A DNA stretch of 64,000 bases from Candidatus Marimicrobium litorale (GCF_026262645.1 NZ_SHNO01000001.1:1364001-1428000); one strand, 5' to 3'. Positions 27,465 through 36,441 are shown, counted from the stretch's first letter. The notes: generated by a model from the letters alone, not told the origin. Translations and numbers: made by a program.

Positions 27465-27756
27465 GGAATATCCTCAGGCGTTATAGGCGGGTGACTGCCG
27501 CTTGGTTTCTCTGCACAAGAGGGCAGCCCGAAAGCGTTTGTGCGAGAGATGTGAAAACCGCGGCTCTACCAAAATCACCGCGAATATCGCTATATGTTAC
27601 TTTTATCGTTCGATTTCACTACACCCACAGCCAGAAGTAAAGCCCGCGCCACTCAATCCTCAGCATCTCGTTGACAACAAATGAATAGGCTGTGGCTCGG
27701 CACGTAACGCCCCACTGGCGACAAACCGATGCGGTCAAGCCGACTTTATTTAGCCA

Positions 27757-28518
27757 CTAGCGGTCTTTCCACTGCGGTGGTCGCTTCTCAATAAATGCAT
27801 TAACCCCCTCCAGACAATCGTCACTGGCAGATACAGACTCCAGCAACCGATATTCGTGCTCAAGCGCATCGGCCAAACTGGCATCGGAACCGGTGAGTAT
27901 CGCATCGCGAATTGCCCGCTGCGGTATCTGACTGAAATTACAATAGGGCTGGATGAAATCATGAGCGGCCTGCACTGCAATTTCCGGTGTTTCAAACAAG
28001 CTGTTGACAAGTCCCATCGATAGCGCCGCTTGTCCCGATACGGACCGCCCCCCCAGCATCATCTCCTGAGCGCGACCCGCGCCAATCAAACGAGGCAAAA
28101 GCACAGTGCCGCCATAGGCCGGCATAAGACCTATCTTAATTTCCGGCAAACCCAGCTTGGCATCGCTCTCTGCAACTCGAAAACTGCACGCCAAAGCCAG
28201 TTCAAGACCGCCACCAAGTGCCAGACCATTGATGGCCGCTATACTGAGCTTGGGAAATTCGAGCAGACGCCTAATGAGACGGTGTACTTGATCAATTCGA
28301 GCCCTGACATTATCCGGTGGACTCTTTATGTCTGAGCCGGGGCAAAAAGCGCGTCCAGCTCCGGTCAGGATAACGGCTCGGCTATCGTCTTTCTCGATAG
28401 CATCGAGCTGCGACTCGAAAAGATTCAACATATCGGTAGTAATGGCGTTCAGGGCCTCGGGGCGGTTCATTGTAAGAACCGCACAATTACCAATAGTGCT
28501 ATAGGTGATTATGCTCAT
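27757..28518 (-). CDS. Enoyl-CoA hydratase
   Basis: This 253-residue crotonase keeps both expected catalytic glutamates, in LGGGLELAL (E106) and LPEIKIGLMP (E126), so real hydratase activity is likely. The oxyanion loop is AFCPGSDIKS. The frame opens upstream at 28560, but the ATG at 28518 has AGAGG about 8 bases before it and begins where crotonases usually begin (SIITYSTIGNCAVLTMNRP). It is transcribed alone, away from the other two crotonase genes in the window. Natural substrate unknown. Confidence 0.88.
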   Translation of the reverse strand: MSIITYSTIGNCAVLTMNRPEALNAITTDMLNLFESQLDAIEKDDSRAVILTGAGRAFCPGSDIKSPPDNVRARIDQVHRLIRRLLEFPKLSIAAINGLALGGGLELALACSFRVAESDAKLGLPEIKIGLMPAYGGTVLLPRLIGAGRAQEMMLGGRSVSGQAALSMGLVNSLFETPEIAVQAAHDFIQPYCNFSQIPQRAIRDAILTGSDASLADALEHEYRLLESVSASDDCLEGVNAFIEKRPPQWKDR

Positions 28519-28846
28519 CTTTATACCTCTTCGGCTACAGGTTCCAAAACAAGCTGCCAATCACTATTTAGGCAGAAATTTTTACTGATCTGGCGATGCT
28601 ATCACCAACACCCCACTCCTTGGCGACAGCAAGTGAGCCAAGCATAGGTATTTTTTAGTTCTGCGCCAGTATACACAGTGGCGTAACATTGCAGGACGCT
28701 TGAGACGTTTCAGTCAATAAAGCCGCTGAACGGCTTTTTAAATTATTAAAAACGGCATAACGCGCAAGATTCGACCAACGAGTAGCAGATATCGAACACC
28801 GGTATGTAATTCACTATACTGCTTACGGAGATCGAGGAAAATTATT
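28519..28846. other. Intergenic region with an orphan terminator
   Basis: About 330 bp lie between the divergent hydratase (-) and SDR (+) genes. It holds a well-formed hairpin with a T-run at 28719-28739 (listed separately) that follows no annotated gene on either strand, and a TATACT just before the SDR ribosome-binding site. No open frame with a ribosome-binding site was recognised. Confidence 0.5.
28719..28739 (+). terminator. Intrinsic-terminator-like hairpin without an obvious gene
   Basis: AAAGCCG (28719-28725) pairs with CGGCTTT (28731-28737) around a 5-base loop, and the T-run continues to 28739. It looks like a rho-independent terminator for a plus-strand transcript, but the nearest upstream plus-strand gene ends more than 3 kb away, beyond two minus-strand genes. 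A short RNA starting in the 28600s would explain it. Confidence 0.6.
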
Positions 28847-29683
28847 ATGAAAACAATATTAATTACGGGAACAACCAGCGGCATCGGCAAGGTGACGGCG
28901 CTGGAGCTGGCCAGTGCAGGACATCGCGTTGTAATGGCAAACCGTAATCGCGCAAAATCAGAAATGGTTCGCGATAAAATCGTCGAAGCGACTGCCAATG
29001 AGAATATCGATATTATCGACCTCGACCTGGCCTCAAGAGAATCTATTGAAAACTGCGCTAAGACATTTCTCGAAGTCTACCCATCACTCGATATTCTCAT
29101 CAATAATGCGGGCCTGATGAGCAACGAGCAGGTTATTACAGCCGATGGTTTTGAGCTGCAGTTCGCCGTCAACGCATTGTCACCATTCCAGCTAACTCTG
29201 GAACTATTACCCGCTCTTGATGCGGCCGCACCCAGCCAGGTAATCTTCGTTTCCTCCCTAATGCACAAGTTTGGCAAGCTGGACGTTGACAGCTTTCAAG
29301 GCTGGAATAAATACAGCAGCAGTGGCTCGTATGGTCAAAGCAAACTTGCGATGACCATGTTGGCGTGTGAACTTGCGGAACGATTGCGCAGTCGCGATAT
29401 TTCGGTCAACTCACTGCATCCCGGAGCGGTCAACACCGGCATCTTGCACAACTACTCTGCTTTCTCGCAATTTTTCCTGAAGCTCTTTTTTACGTCACCA
29501 GAAAAGGGAGCAAAAACGTCTCTGCTCCTTGCAGGCATGAACCCTGCATCTATGCCGACCGGCGAATACTTCGACCGCGGTAAAAAGGGGAAGGCCCACA
29601 AACTTACAACGGATGCATCCGCGAGGAAAAAGCTCTGGGAGGAATGTTGTGAGTGCTTAGGAAGAACGGCTAATCTGGGGTAA
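28847..29683 (+). CDS. Short-chain dehydrogenase/reductase
   Basis: This 278-residue NAD(P)-dependent oxidoreductase of the SDR family has the cofactor motif TGTTSGIG (residues 7-14), NNAG (86-89), the catalytic serine in FVSSLMHK and Y162-GQS-K166. The sequence around the active site (LNSLHPGAVNTGIL) resembles the retinol-dehydrogenase/WWOX-like branch, which often acts on lipophilic alcohols or ketones. GAGGAAAA lies before the ATG. It faces the SDR-fusion gene downstream, ending 14 bp from it. Substrate unknown. Confidence 0.9.
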   Translation: MKTILITGTTSGIGKVTALELASAGHRVVMANRNRAKSEMVRDKIVEATANENIDIIDLDLASRESIENCAKTFLEVYPSLDILINNAGLMSNEQVITADGFELQFAVNALSPFQLTLELLPALDAAAPSQVIFVSSLMHKFGKLDVDSFQGWNKYSSSGSYGQSKLAMTMLACELAERLRSRDISVNSLHPGAVNTGILHNYSAFSQFFLKLFFTSPEKGAKTSLLLAGMNPASMPTGEYFDRGKKGKAHKLTTDASARKKLWEECCECLGRTANLG

Positions 29684-29697
29684 AAATTCTACCCCCA

Positions 29698-31113
29698 TCA
29701 AGCCGAGAGGGCCGCGCTGCTATGCGCCGCCTCGTCGAGCAAACGTAACAACTTTGCTCGCTCTGCTGCATCCTCCCGTGTTCCAGCGACCAGGTGGGTA
29801 GACACTACCTCTCTATCGAGGAACAGTTTTCCAGTGACGCTGCCGGTCTCCCGAGCGACCGCCAACCAGACTATGGTGTCGGCACCCTGCTGCGCCGTGC
29901 GCAAGATTGGACGGGTAATTTTCCTGAATCCCGGAAGCGCACTGCGGACGCCAGGAGTATCGGCCCAGCCAGGGTGCATCGCATTGACAACAATGCCCTG
30001 TTTTTTCCAGCGCGATGCCCACTCCTCCGTGAGTACCATAAGAGCTCTTTTTTCTCTCGCATAGGCGGCACTGCCTGAATACGAGCCATTTTCGTCGTTA
30101 GGAAGCGCATCGACATCCAATTTGGAAGTATACATACCACCGGAAACAACGTTAATCACGCGGCTCTCGCCCGCCTGAATCAACAGAGGAGACAAGCCCT
30201 CCGTAAGTCGGTAAGGACTCAAAAGTAACAGTGCGTAGCTCTGTTCGAAGCCCTCGGCTGTCTGGCCACGGGGATTAAAAAGCGCTCCGGCATTGTTAAT
30301 TAACACGTCTATAGATTTACCTGATTGCAAAAAGCGTTCTATCAGTGCGTCCACATCTGACATCAGGCTGAGGTCTGCCAGTTCATAACGGATCTCGTCA
30401 TTACCTGTTTCCCTTTTTAGCTCTGTGACCAGTCTGTGCCCTCTCCTTTTATCTCGCACCACCAGCGTCAAGTCTGCTCCGCGAGTCGCCAGGTCATGCG
30501 CCGCCGCATGTCCCAGACCGGCAGTAGCACCAGTCAGCACGACGTGCTTGCCCAGCATGGATTTTGACATCGGATTGAAGCGTTTCAGGCCCCTAATATA
30601 ACCCCAACGCGTAAAACGAGAGAGCTCCGGTAGCAGCCGAGCGGGGCCCGGAATTCCATCGCCTGCGGCACCAATGGCAAATGTATCTTCCAGTGCTGCC
30701 CTCAGCCCGTCGACAGATTCCCACCCCATGCTCTCTAAACCCTTCCTCGACAGGGAAAAAACCGGCGCAAGGATCCCCTTGAATTCGAACTTCGCTTCGT
30801 AATCTATTCGGGTACCCCGTTTAGAACGGTAAAAATGGATACTGTCAGTTACCGTAAATAATGCGCTTCGTCCTTCCAGGCGAATAAAATCAGGCGCACG
30901 AAGTTCAGTTATACGGTACAGAATTGACACACTTCCGACGGGTAAAGCGCAAACAACCTTGAATTCAGTTCCAACCCGAATCTTGCCCGCTGTCAGCTTG
31001 ACCGCGCTGGTCGCTGTCGCGTCCCACTCGGCAGTAGTTGTGAAATCGCTGACGTACGCAAAGACTTCATCTATGCTTCGCGCTACGTCTACAGATTCAT
31101 TCAGTGTCGTCAT
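29698..31113 (-). CDS. SRPBCC-SDR fusion protein
   Basis: This 471-residue protein carries two domains. Residues 1-145 form an SRPBCC/polyketide-cyclase-like lipid-binding fold (VDVARSIDEVFAYVSDFTTTAEWD at the N-terminus, DSIHFYRSKRGTRIDYEAKFEFKGILAPV in the middle). Residues from about 186 form a short-chain dehydrogenase with TGATAGLG (194-201), NNAG (272-275) and Y350-ARE-K354. The fusion would present a hydrophobic ligand held by the first domain to the reductase. It lies 32 bp downstream of the photolyase gene in the same direction and so is probably the last gene of the sigma-factor-controlled photolyase operon. Confidence 0.85.
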   Translation of the reverse strand: MTTLNESVDVARSIDEVFAYVSDFTTTAEWDATATSAVKLTAGKIRVGTEFKVVCALPVGSVSILYRITELRAPDFIRLEGRSALFTVTDSIHFYRSKRGTRIDYEAKFEFKGILAPVFSLSRKGLESMGWESVDGLRAALEDTFAIGAAGDGIPGPARLLPELSRFTRWGYIRGLKRFNPMSKSMLGKHVVLTGATAGLGHAAAHDLATRGADLTLVVRDKRRGHRLVTELKRETGNDEIRYELADLSLMSDVDALIERFLQSGKSIDVLINNAGALFNPRGQTAEGFEQSYALLLLSPYRLTEGLSPLLIQAGESRVINVVSGGMYTSKLDVDALPNDENGSYSGSAAYAREKRALMVLTEEWASRWKKQGIVVNAMHPGWADTPGVRSALPGFRKITRPILRTAQQGADTIVWLAVARETGSVTGKLFLDREVVSTHLVAGTREDAAERAKLLRLLDEAAHSSAALSA

Positions 31114-31145
31114 ATCGATTCGCTCGCAGCTCTCTCAGACATACG

Positions 31146-32582
31146 TTACGCAGCCCGCACTTCATCATAGGCAGCCAAGGCCGTCTTGCGCGCGGTAACG
31201 TGGTCTACCAGTGGGAAAGGGTAATTATCTCCAAGACAGATTCCGGCGTCGTCAAGCACTGCCGCGGGGGCTTCCCAGGGGCTATGCACATAACGTGGCG
31301 GCAACGCGGATAGCTCAGGCACCCATTCCTTTACGTATGCACCCGCCTTATCAAACTTGACCCCTTGCGCCATTGGGCTAAAGATCCTGAAATACGGGGA
31401 TGCATCAGTCCCACTGCCCGCCACCCACTGCCAATTAAACGCATTCGCAGCCAGATCAGCATCCATCAAGTAATTCCAAAACCACCGCTGCCCGGCGCGC
31501 CAATCGATCAACAAGTGCTTGCACAGGAACGATGCTGTTATCATCCGAACCCGATTGTGCATATAGCCCGTCTGTCTCAATTCACGCATACCAGCGTCGA
31601 CGATTGGATAGCCGGTCTTTCCTTCCTGCCACGCAATGAGGGATTCTTTCACCCCACACCACGGGAATCGGGCAAACTCTGACCGAAAAGGCTGTTCGGG
31701 CAGGGAGGGATGGTGATAAAGCAAATGTCGCGAAAACTCTCGCCACCCCAGTTCCCGCAGATAGCTATCCGCTTCCGATTGTAAATCCGGACGACCGCGC
31801 GATGCCTCCCTGATAAAATGGAAAACACGATGCGGAGATATTTCTCCGAAACGCAAATGAGGAGATAACAAAGACGTGGCTGCCCGCTCGGGAAAGTCTC
31901 TTCCCTCGTTGTAGCCATCAAGCGCCGACTCTTCAAAAACCCGCAGGCTCTCCTTGGCGCCTGCCTCCCCCGGCGACCAATAGTCGGCCCAGCGGGCGCT
32001 CTCATCATCCGTACAGTCAAGGCCAAGATTTTCCAGAGACACTCCTGCTGCTGACTGTCCTTGCCAAAAACGTAACGTGCCACCCGCCGCGAGGTTCGGT
32101 TCCGGCAGCGTGAGACAGCACTTCCAAAATGGGGTAAACACTTTGAACGGCGTATCGCTGCGGGTTCTAACCTGCTCGGGCTCCCACAGAAGCGTGCCCC
32201 CATAGCGTTTGAGCCGCAACCCGTTTTCCGCGAGCGACTCCGCAACACGCCGCTCTGTATCGTCAGAGCAAGGCTCGTACTCTCTGGAACAGAATACGGT
32301 GTCGGCGCCAATCTCGCAGGCAAGCTGTGTCAACACCGCTTCGGGCCGACCCTGCGCTAATATCAGCTTACCACCTCTTTTTTGCAATTCACTGCCAAGC
32401 GCACTGAGACTGCGGTGCAGCCACCAGCGACTCGCCGATCCTAGCGTCCATGCGTCGTCACTCAGTTCGTCGAACACATAGCAAGCCAGCACAGGGCCCG
32501 CGGCGCTCGCCGCTGACAAACCGGGTAAATCTGTCAGGCGCAGATCAGATCTAAACCAATAAATTGAGGCAACTTCATTCAT
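31146..32582 (-). CDS. phrB: Deoxyribodipyrimidine photolyase
   Basis: This 478-residue FAD enzyme uses blue light to split cyclobutane pyrimidine dimers in DNA. The N-terminal antenna-binding domain begins IYWFRSDLRLTD. The C-terminal FAD domain contains WREFSRHLLYHHP, GYPIVDAGMRELRQTGYMHNR and DADLAANAFNWQWVAGSG, a typical class I CPD photolyase set. The ATG at 32582 overlaps the stop of the preceding gene as ATGA, so it is preferred over the in-frame start 24 bp upstream. It is the third gene of an operon read from the ECF promoter at 33912-33938, which fits repair of light damage. Confidence 0.95.
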   Translation of the reverse strand: MNEVASIYWFRSDLRLTDLPGLSAASAAGPVLACYVFDELSDDAWTLGSASRWWLHRSLSALGSELQKRGGKLILAQGRPEAVLTQLACEIGADTVFCSREYEPCSDDTERRVAESLAENGLRLKRYGGTLLWEPEQVRTRSDTPFKVFTPFWKCCLTLPEPNLAAGGTLRFWQGQSAAGVSLENLGLDCTDDESARWADYWSPGEAGAKESLRVFEESALDGYNEGRDFPERAATSLLSPHLRFGEISPHRVFHFIREASRGRPDLQSEADSYLRELGWREFSRHLLYHHPSLPEQPFRSEFARFPWCGVKESLIAWQEGKTGYPIVDAGMRELRQTGYMHNRVRMITASFLCKHLLIDWRAGQRWFWNYLMDADLAANAFNWQWVAGSGTDASPYFRIFSPMAQGVKFDKAGAYVKEWVPELSALPPRYVHSPWEAPAAVLDDAGICLGDNYPFPLVDHVTARKTALAAYDEVRAA

Positions 32583-33349
32583 CGCGCTATCCTGCTCTCT
32601 GTCCAATCATTTACACTCAGGTCCTCGCTACCCCAGTCCAACAACTCCCAGTCCTGCGTCTCAAGGTGCTCGTAATAAATGATCACGTTGGGCATAGAAC
32701 CATCTCGAGAAGCGAGATTTCCGGGGCCGTCGTAACGCAACAGCAATCGGTCATCGGAAGCGTACGTTAACAGAATAGGATCGACGAAGCGCGCGAGCAG
32801 CCACGAATCCAAACCCACCTGAATACACAAAGCTCCAGCATCACAATCTTCACGGTTATCCCGATCTGCGCGCATCGCGATGGGTGTGTCCCTGCCAGGC
32901 ACAAGAAAATCGAACTGCACACTGCCGCCTGAGTTCAAAACCTCCCAGCGACTGCGCACAAAATTATCGAAGCCAGCATCCACCACCAACGCGTCATCAT
33001 TTGGCGGCCCCACGGATAACTCGCTATCGAAGCGATAGTCTTTCACGACGAGTGAGGGCTGATATGGCTTACCGCGGTAATCAAGCGTCTTGGAGGCAAG
33101 GAGCTTGCCAGCATTATCGCGATACTCGACTGAGCAATATTTCTCATCGATCAGACAGCGATGCAACTCTTTATAGAGGAACTTACCACTTGCCTTGTCG
33201 AAAGCACTGCCCACTGCGCGCGTCTCAGACGCCAAGGCGCCAGTCGCTAACGAAAACAAGCAAAATGCTAGGCACGCTGCTCTACCAATCGGCCCGCATT
33301 GAAACGGGTGTGACACGCGCGCATTGTGATTTCGTTGCCTGGTGTTCAT
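32579..33349 (-). CDS. Exported protein of unknown function in photolyase operon
   Basis: This 256-residue protein has an N-terminal export signal ending near residue 41 (LATGALAS). The mature part has no transmembrane segment. It carries Cys pairs in HRCLIDEKYCSVEYRD and NREDCDAGALCIQVGLDS that could form disulfides in the periplasm. It contains short repeated beta-strand-like pieces (LLASKTLDYRGKPYQPSLVVKDYRFD). Its start overlaps the DUF2878 stop (ATGA) and its stop overlaps the photolyase start (ATGA), so production is tightly coupled. A gene of this size and place is, as far as I know, usual beside DUF2878 and photolyase in gammaproteobacterial light-stress loci. No function is known. 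Confidence 0.8.
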   Translation of the reverse strand: MNTRQRNHNARVSHPFQCGPIGRAACLAFCLFSLATGALASETRAVGSAFDKASGKFLYKELHRCLIDEKYCSVEYRDNAGKLLASKTLDYRGKPYQPSLVVKDYRFDSELSVGPPNDDALVVDAGFDNFVRSRWEVLNSGGSVQFDFLVPGRDTPIAMRADRDNREDCDAGALCIQVGLDSWLLARFVDPILLTYASDDRLLLRYDGPGNLASRDGSMPNVIIYYEHLETQDWELLDWGSEDLSVNDWTESRIAR

Positions 33350-33846
33350 GCCGGTCCGCTATCTTTTCTATTAGCGATAGCGAGTGCTACCGGAAAGATA
33401 ACAGCCCACAACACGGCCAAAATGATTGGGCCTGAAATATCCGCTGCGAAAGACACCTGCGTCAACCGAGTCCCTGCGATGTAAGACGCGGCTCCACCAA
33501 CCCCTCCCACGATTGCGGCCAGTAGCGGCTTGCCGCTCAGCCCCGCGAAAGCGTGCATAAAAGTCGTGCCTAGTGCAGGCCACAAACAAGTAATCCACAA
33601 AGGAGGACCAGCAATGCTTCCGGCGATCGTGAATACGCCCACTCTAAACAGCAACTGATCAATGCAAACCCCTACCAGGGTCAGCCCGGCGATAAAACGA
33701 AGCTCCCTGACGCCCTCGCCCATCACGGCAAAGTGCACTAGCAACAGCAAAGCCGCCGCAGCAGGCGCCACGAATGCAGACTGACTCATTACAATGCCAA
33801 GCCAGGCAACATTGAACATGACACCATTTAAAAGCCGGTATGGCAT
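33346..33846 (-). CDS. DUF2878 inner-membrane protein
   Basis: This 166-residue integral membrane protein has about five hydrophobic segments (LLNGVMFNVAWLGIVMSQ, FVAPAAAALLLLVHFAVMG, FIAGLTLVGVCIDQLLFRVGVF, PPLWITCLWPALGTTFMHAF, PIILAVLWAVIFPVALAIA). The pattern and the Asp-Gln in the third helix match DUF2878. The frame reaches a TTG at 33873; the ATG at 33846 is preferred. It is the first gene of the DUF2878-exported protein-photolyase(-SRPBCC-SDR) operon and follows a predicted ECF-type promoter at 33912-33938. Function unknown; its membership in light-stress operons suggests a role in the envelope under photo-oxidative stress. Confidence 0.85.
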   Translation of the reverse strand: MPYRLLNGVMFNVAWLGIVMSQSAFVAPAAAALLLLVHFAVMGEGVRELRFIAGLTLVGVCIDQLLFRVGVFTIAGSIAGPPLWITCLWPALGTTFMHAFAGLSGKPLLAAIVGGVGGAASYIAGTRLTQVSFAADISGPIILAVLWAVIFPVALAIANRKDSGPA

Positions 33847-33911
33847 AGTGAAACCCACTCTTCGGTGACGCAACCTATACCCACTTACTTTTCGTGCTGG
33901 GCTTTGTGATA

Positions 33912-33938
33912 ATTACGCGCGATACTGGAATCAGATCA
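33912..33938 (-). promoter_or_regulatory. Predicted ECF sigma promoter for DUF2878-photolyase operon
   Basis: On the minus strand TGATCT (33938-33933) is followed after 15 bases by CGTAAT (33917-33912), about 65 bases before the DUF2878 ATG. It matches the element found before the sigma factor gene and four other units in this window. Seen in sequence; function inferred. Confidence 0.75.
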
Positions 33939-34005
33939 CATACCTCATCCCAAACGCGTGAAGAATGGGGGCGACATTGTCTACCCCACTCAAAGTGAGT
34001 ACCCC

Positions 34006-34470
34006 ATGGAATCACTCATGAATGCAGCCACATTGAACGGTCCCTGGACCAAGCCGGAAGTCGAAGCGTTTCTCGAACAATCGACCATTCCCATTCGACT
34101 CGCCACGGTGGCGCAGGACCAATTCCCTCGCGTTATCTCGCTGTGGTTTCTTTACCAGGCGCCGTCGTTGTGTTGCGTAACACACCAATCGTCTCACCTC
34201 GCACGCATGCTGGAGGGCAACTCAAGGGTTGGCTTTGAGATATCGGGTGACTCACCGCCTTACCACGGCATCAGAGGCCAGGGAGAAGCTACTTTAACCC
34301 CTCTGGGCGACAGTTCCTTGTTGCGGGAATTACTGCTGCGCTATGTCGGCTCGCTGGAGTCCCCATTCGCGCAGTGGCTACTGTCACGTGCGGAGGGGGA
34401 GATGATTATCACCATTTCCCCATCGCGATTGTTCAGTTGGGACTATCGTGAACGGATGGGTACTTCCTGA
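34006..34470 (+). CDS. Pyridoxamine 5'-phosphate oxidase-like (FMN-binding split barrel) protein
   Basis: This protein of about 154 residues has a split-barrel flavin-binding fold. The segments IPIRLATVAQDQFPRVISLWFLY, SSHLARMLEGNSRVGFEISGD, IRGQGEATLTPL and a C-terminal MIITISPSRLFSWDYRERMG correspond to the strands of PNPOx-like proteins, which bind FMN, F420 or heme. The frame opens at GTG 33958, but the ATG at 34006 has a GTGAG just before it; the ATG at 34018 is another option. It lies alone on the plus strand between the photolyase operon promoter and folE. Its role is not clear from sequence. Confidence 0.8.
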   Translation: MESLMNAATLNGPWTKPEVEAFLEQSTIPIRLATVAQDQFPRVISLWFLYQAPSLCCVTHQSSHLARMLEGNSRVGFEISGDSPPYHGIRGQGEATLTPLGDSSLLRELLLRYVGSLESPFAQWLLSRAEGEMIITISPSRLFSWDYRERMGTS

Positions 34471-34482
34471 TCGTCTTTTACG

Positions 34483-35163
34483 TCAGGCAAAAAACTCCGA
34501 CCGGGTCGATGCATTGCTTTTAAACTGACCACCCAGCGCCGTTGTCCGCGTGTTCGATCCCGCGTCCATAACACCTCTTGCTTTTACGCAATAATGAGTC
34601 GCGGCAATGGTTACGGCCACGTTCTCCGTTTCCAGAAGCGTCTGCAATGCAACAAGAATTTGCTGAGTCAACCGTTCTTGAACCTGCGGCCTTTGGGCAA
34701 AAAATCGCACAATTCTGTTGATCTTCGACAAACCGATGATTTTGGTCGATGGAATATAAGCCACTTGGGCCACCCCGTCGATAGTGACAAAGTGGTGCTC
34801 GCAGGTACTGACGACCTGTATATCACTGACCTTGACCATTTCCTCAACACCCATCTTGTTCTCGATGGCCGTTACCTTGGGAAACGTGGCATAGTCGAGT
34901 CCTGAAAACATTTCATCCACGTACATCCGCGCGATGCGTTGAGGCGTCTCTGCCAAACTGTCGTCGGTCAAGTCCAGCCCTAACGTGTGGGCGATGTCGG
35001 CAAAAGACTCTTTGATCCGTTCATACTTTTGGTCACGGCTAAGGCCGTTGTAAATGAGTGGCGTTTCCAACCCGTGCGACAACAGTACACCGCGGACAAG
35101 CTCGGCTTCTTCCGAAATTGCCAGAGACGGTGCGCTTACGGACTCCATCAGAACTGTGTTCAT
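34483..35163 (-). CDS. folE: GTP cyclohydrolase I
   Basis: This 226-residue enzyme converts GTP to 7,8-dihydroneopterin triphosphate, the first step to tetrahydrofolate and to pterin cofactors. Zinc ligands are seen in STCEHHF (C121, H123, H124) and HYCVKARG (C192). The core [29 protein letters not shown] is highly conserved, and the length matches E. coli FolE (222). The frame is open to 35232, but the ATG at 35163 has a purine-rich AGAGAGAGAAA before it. A predicted ECF promoter lies 230 bases upstream, giving a long leader. Class I photolyases often use a folate (methenyl-tetrahydrofolate) antenna, so induction of folE with phrB makes sense as supply of the chromophore. Confidence 0.95.
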   Translation of the reverse strand: MNTVLMESVSAPSLAISEEAELVRGVLLSHGLETPLIYNGLSRDQKYERIKESFADIAHTLGLDLTDDSLAETPQRIARMYVDEMFSGLDYATFPKVTAIENKMGVEEMVKVSDIQVVSTCEHHFVTIDGVAQVAYIPSTKIIGLSKINRIVRFFAQRPQVQERLTQQILVALQTLLETENVAVTIAATHYCVKARGVMDAGSNTRTTALGGQFKSNASTRSEFFA

Positions 35164-35395
35164 AGCGATTTCTCTCTCTTTTTTTGTCAAAGTTCGCGGG
35201 GCCGCATTGCCGAGCCGGCATCCCCCCTGCAATCACACTCTACTCAAAAAACCATCTCTTTGTCGATTTCGACCTGCTGGCTAGGAAAGAGACATCGTGG
35301 GGACGATACACCTCCCGTTAACATCATCCCCCACGCCGCTTTAAGTCAACGGGTCGAGCTGGGTTCTCGCACACTGTCTGGTTGCTGTAACAATA

Positions 35396-35423
35396 ATTAC
35401 GCTGCCCCACCCGCATCGGATCA
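35396..35423 (-). promoter_or_regulatory. Predicted ECF sigma promoter for folE
   Basis: On the minus strand TGATCC (35423-35418) is followed after 16 bases by CGTAAT (35401-35396). It lies immediately after the stop of the epimerase gene and reads toward folE, leaving a leader of about 225 nt. The match to the other sites is exact in both hexamers. The long leader sequence has no recognised riboswitch. Confidence 0.75.
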
Positions 35424-35424
35424 A

Positions 35425-36348
35425 CTATCGAGGCACGTCGATAGTTGCCTTGAGAGCGTCTCCCAGTTCGGGATAATCAAAGATAAAACCCGCCGCCAGT
35501 GCCCGGGCGGGCACAACGCGCTGACCCTTCAGAAGGATCTCATCTGCGAATTCACCCAGAACCAGCGAGGCCACAAACCCCGGCAGGGGCAAGAGCGCTG
35601 GACGCCCTAATACACGGCCAAGGATCTTCGCGAAATCCCTCTGCCGCACCGGATTTGGCGCTGTGCCATTGACCGCACCCTCTATGGTCGCCTCTTCGAG
35701 CAAGAAGCAGATGAGGCGCACGAGGTCCTCGACTTGAATCCAGGACCACCACTGCAAGCCAGTTCCCATGGCACCTCCCAGACCGAGGCGTGCCGGGGTC
35801 AGCATAGCCGACAAGGGACCCCCGCTTGGCCCCAGTACGATCCCGATACGCAACTGACACCCACGACATCCCTGCGGCAGTCCGTCGCGGGCGGCCTGCT
35901 CCCAGTCAGCGCATAAACGCTGTGCGTATCCGGTATTACAGCGACTGTCCTCATCTAGCAATTCGTCGTGCCAGTGCCCATACCACCCGGTCGCTGACGC
36001 TGACACAAACACCTCCGGCGACTGGTCAAGCTCACCCATCCATGAAACCAGAGCATTGGTGAGGTTTATTCGACTGTCGCGGAATTCAACTTTGCGATCG
36101 CTGTTCCATCGGCCGCTATCCAAGGGCTGGCCCGCCAGATTGACAACTCCAAACCAAAGCCCGTTGGCTCCGAGCACGTCCAGTGACTCGACGAAATCAA
36201 TGCCGGGAAGAGGAAGCGCCTGTGACGCAGCGGCAGCATTGCGCGTAAGCACCGTTACCCTGTAGCCACACTGAAGCAGACTGCGACACAGGACTTTCCC
36301 GATAAAGCCGGTACCACCCGTTACTAGCAAACGTCTGGGCTCTGTCAT
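35425..36348 (-). CDS. TIGR01777/DUF1731 family NAD-dependent epimerase-like protein
   Basis: This 307-residue extended-SDR protein has the dinucleotide-binding motif LLVTGGTGFIGKVLCRSLL at its N-terminus and ASATGWYGHW in the active-site region. The C-terminal DUF1731 segment reads LLKGQRVVPARALAAGFIFDYPELGDALKA. It resembles YfcH-type proteins (TIGR01777), whose substrate is unknown. It lies 93 bp after the CFA-synthase-like gene in the same direction and has no ECF-type promoter of its own in that gap. It is therefore probably the last gene of the operon starting at 39710. Confidence 0.9.
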   Translation of the reverse strand: MTEPRRLLVTGGTGFIGKVLCRSLLQCGYRVTVLTRNAAAASQALPLPGIDFVESLDVLGANGLWFGVVNLAGQPLDSGRWNSDRKVEFRDSRINLTNALVSWMGELDQSPEVFVSASATGWYGHWHDELLDEDSRCNTGYAQRLCADWEQAARDGLPQGCRGCQLRIGIVLGPSGGPLSAMLTPARLGLGGAMGTGLQWWSWIQVEDLVRLICFLLEEATIEGAVNGTAPNPVRQRDFAKILGRVLGRPALLPLPGFVASLVLGEFADEILLKGQRVVPARALAAGFIFDYPELGDALKATIDVPR

Positions 36349-36441
36349 TTGTTAGGCCGAACTAATCCATGGTTGCACGGTGCGCGCCAGAAGCACTCAT
36401 CGCGTGTGCAAGCAGCGTGGCAGCGATATTCGTCCTGCACG

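Noticed and set aside
28579-28606. TGATCT upstream of the SDR gene considered as an ECF promoter
   Set aside because: The sequence 16 bases later is ACACCC, and the SDR start is about 240 bases away.
34987-35610. Plus-strand open frame of 207 codons across the folE start region
   Set aside because: It overlaps folE and the epimerase gene in antisense, would cover the folE promoter and gives a low-complexity polar sequence.
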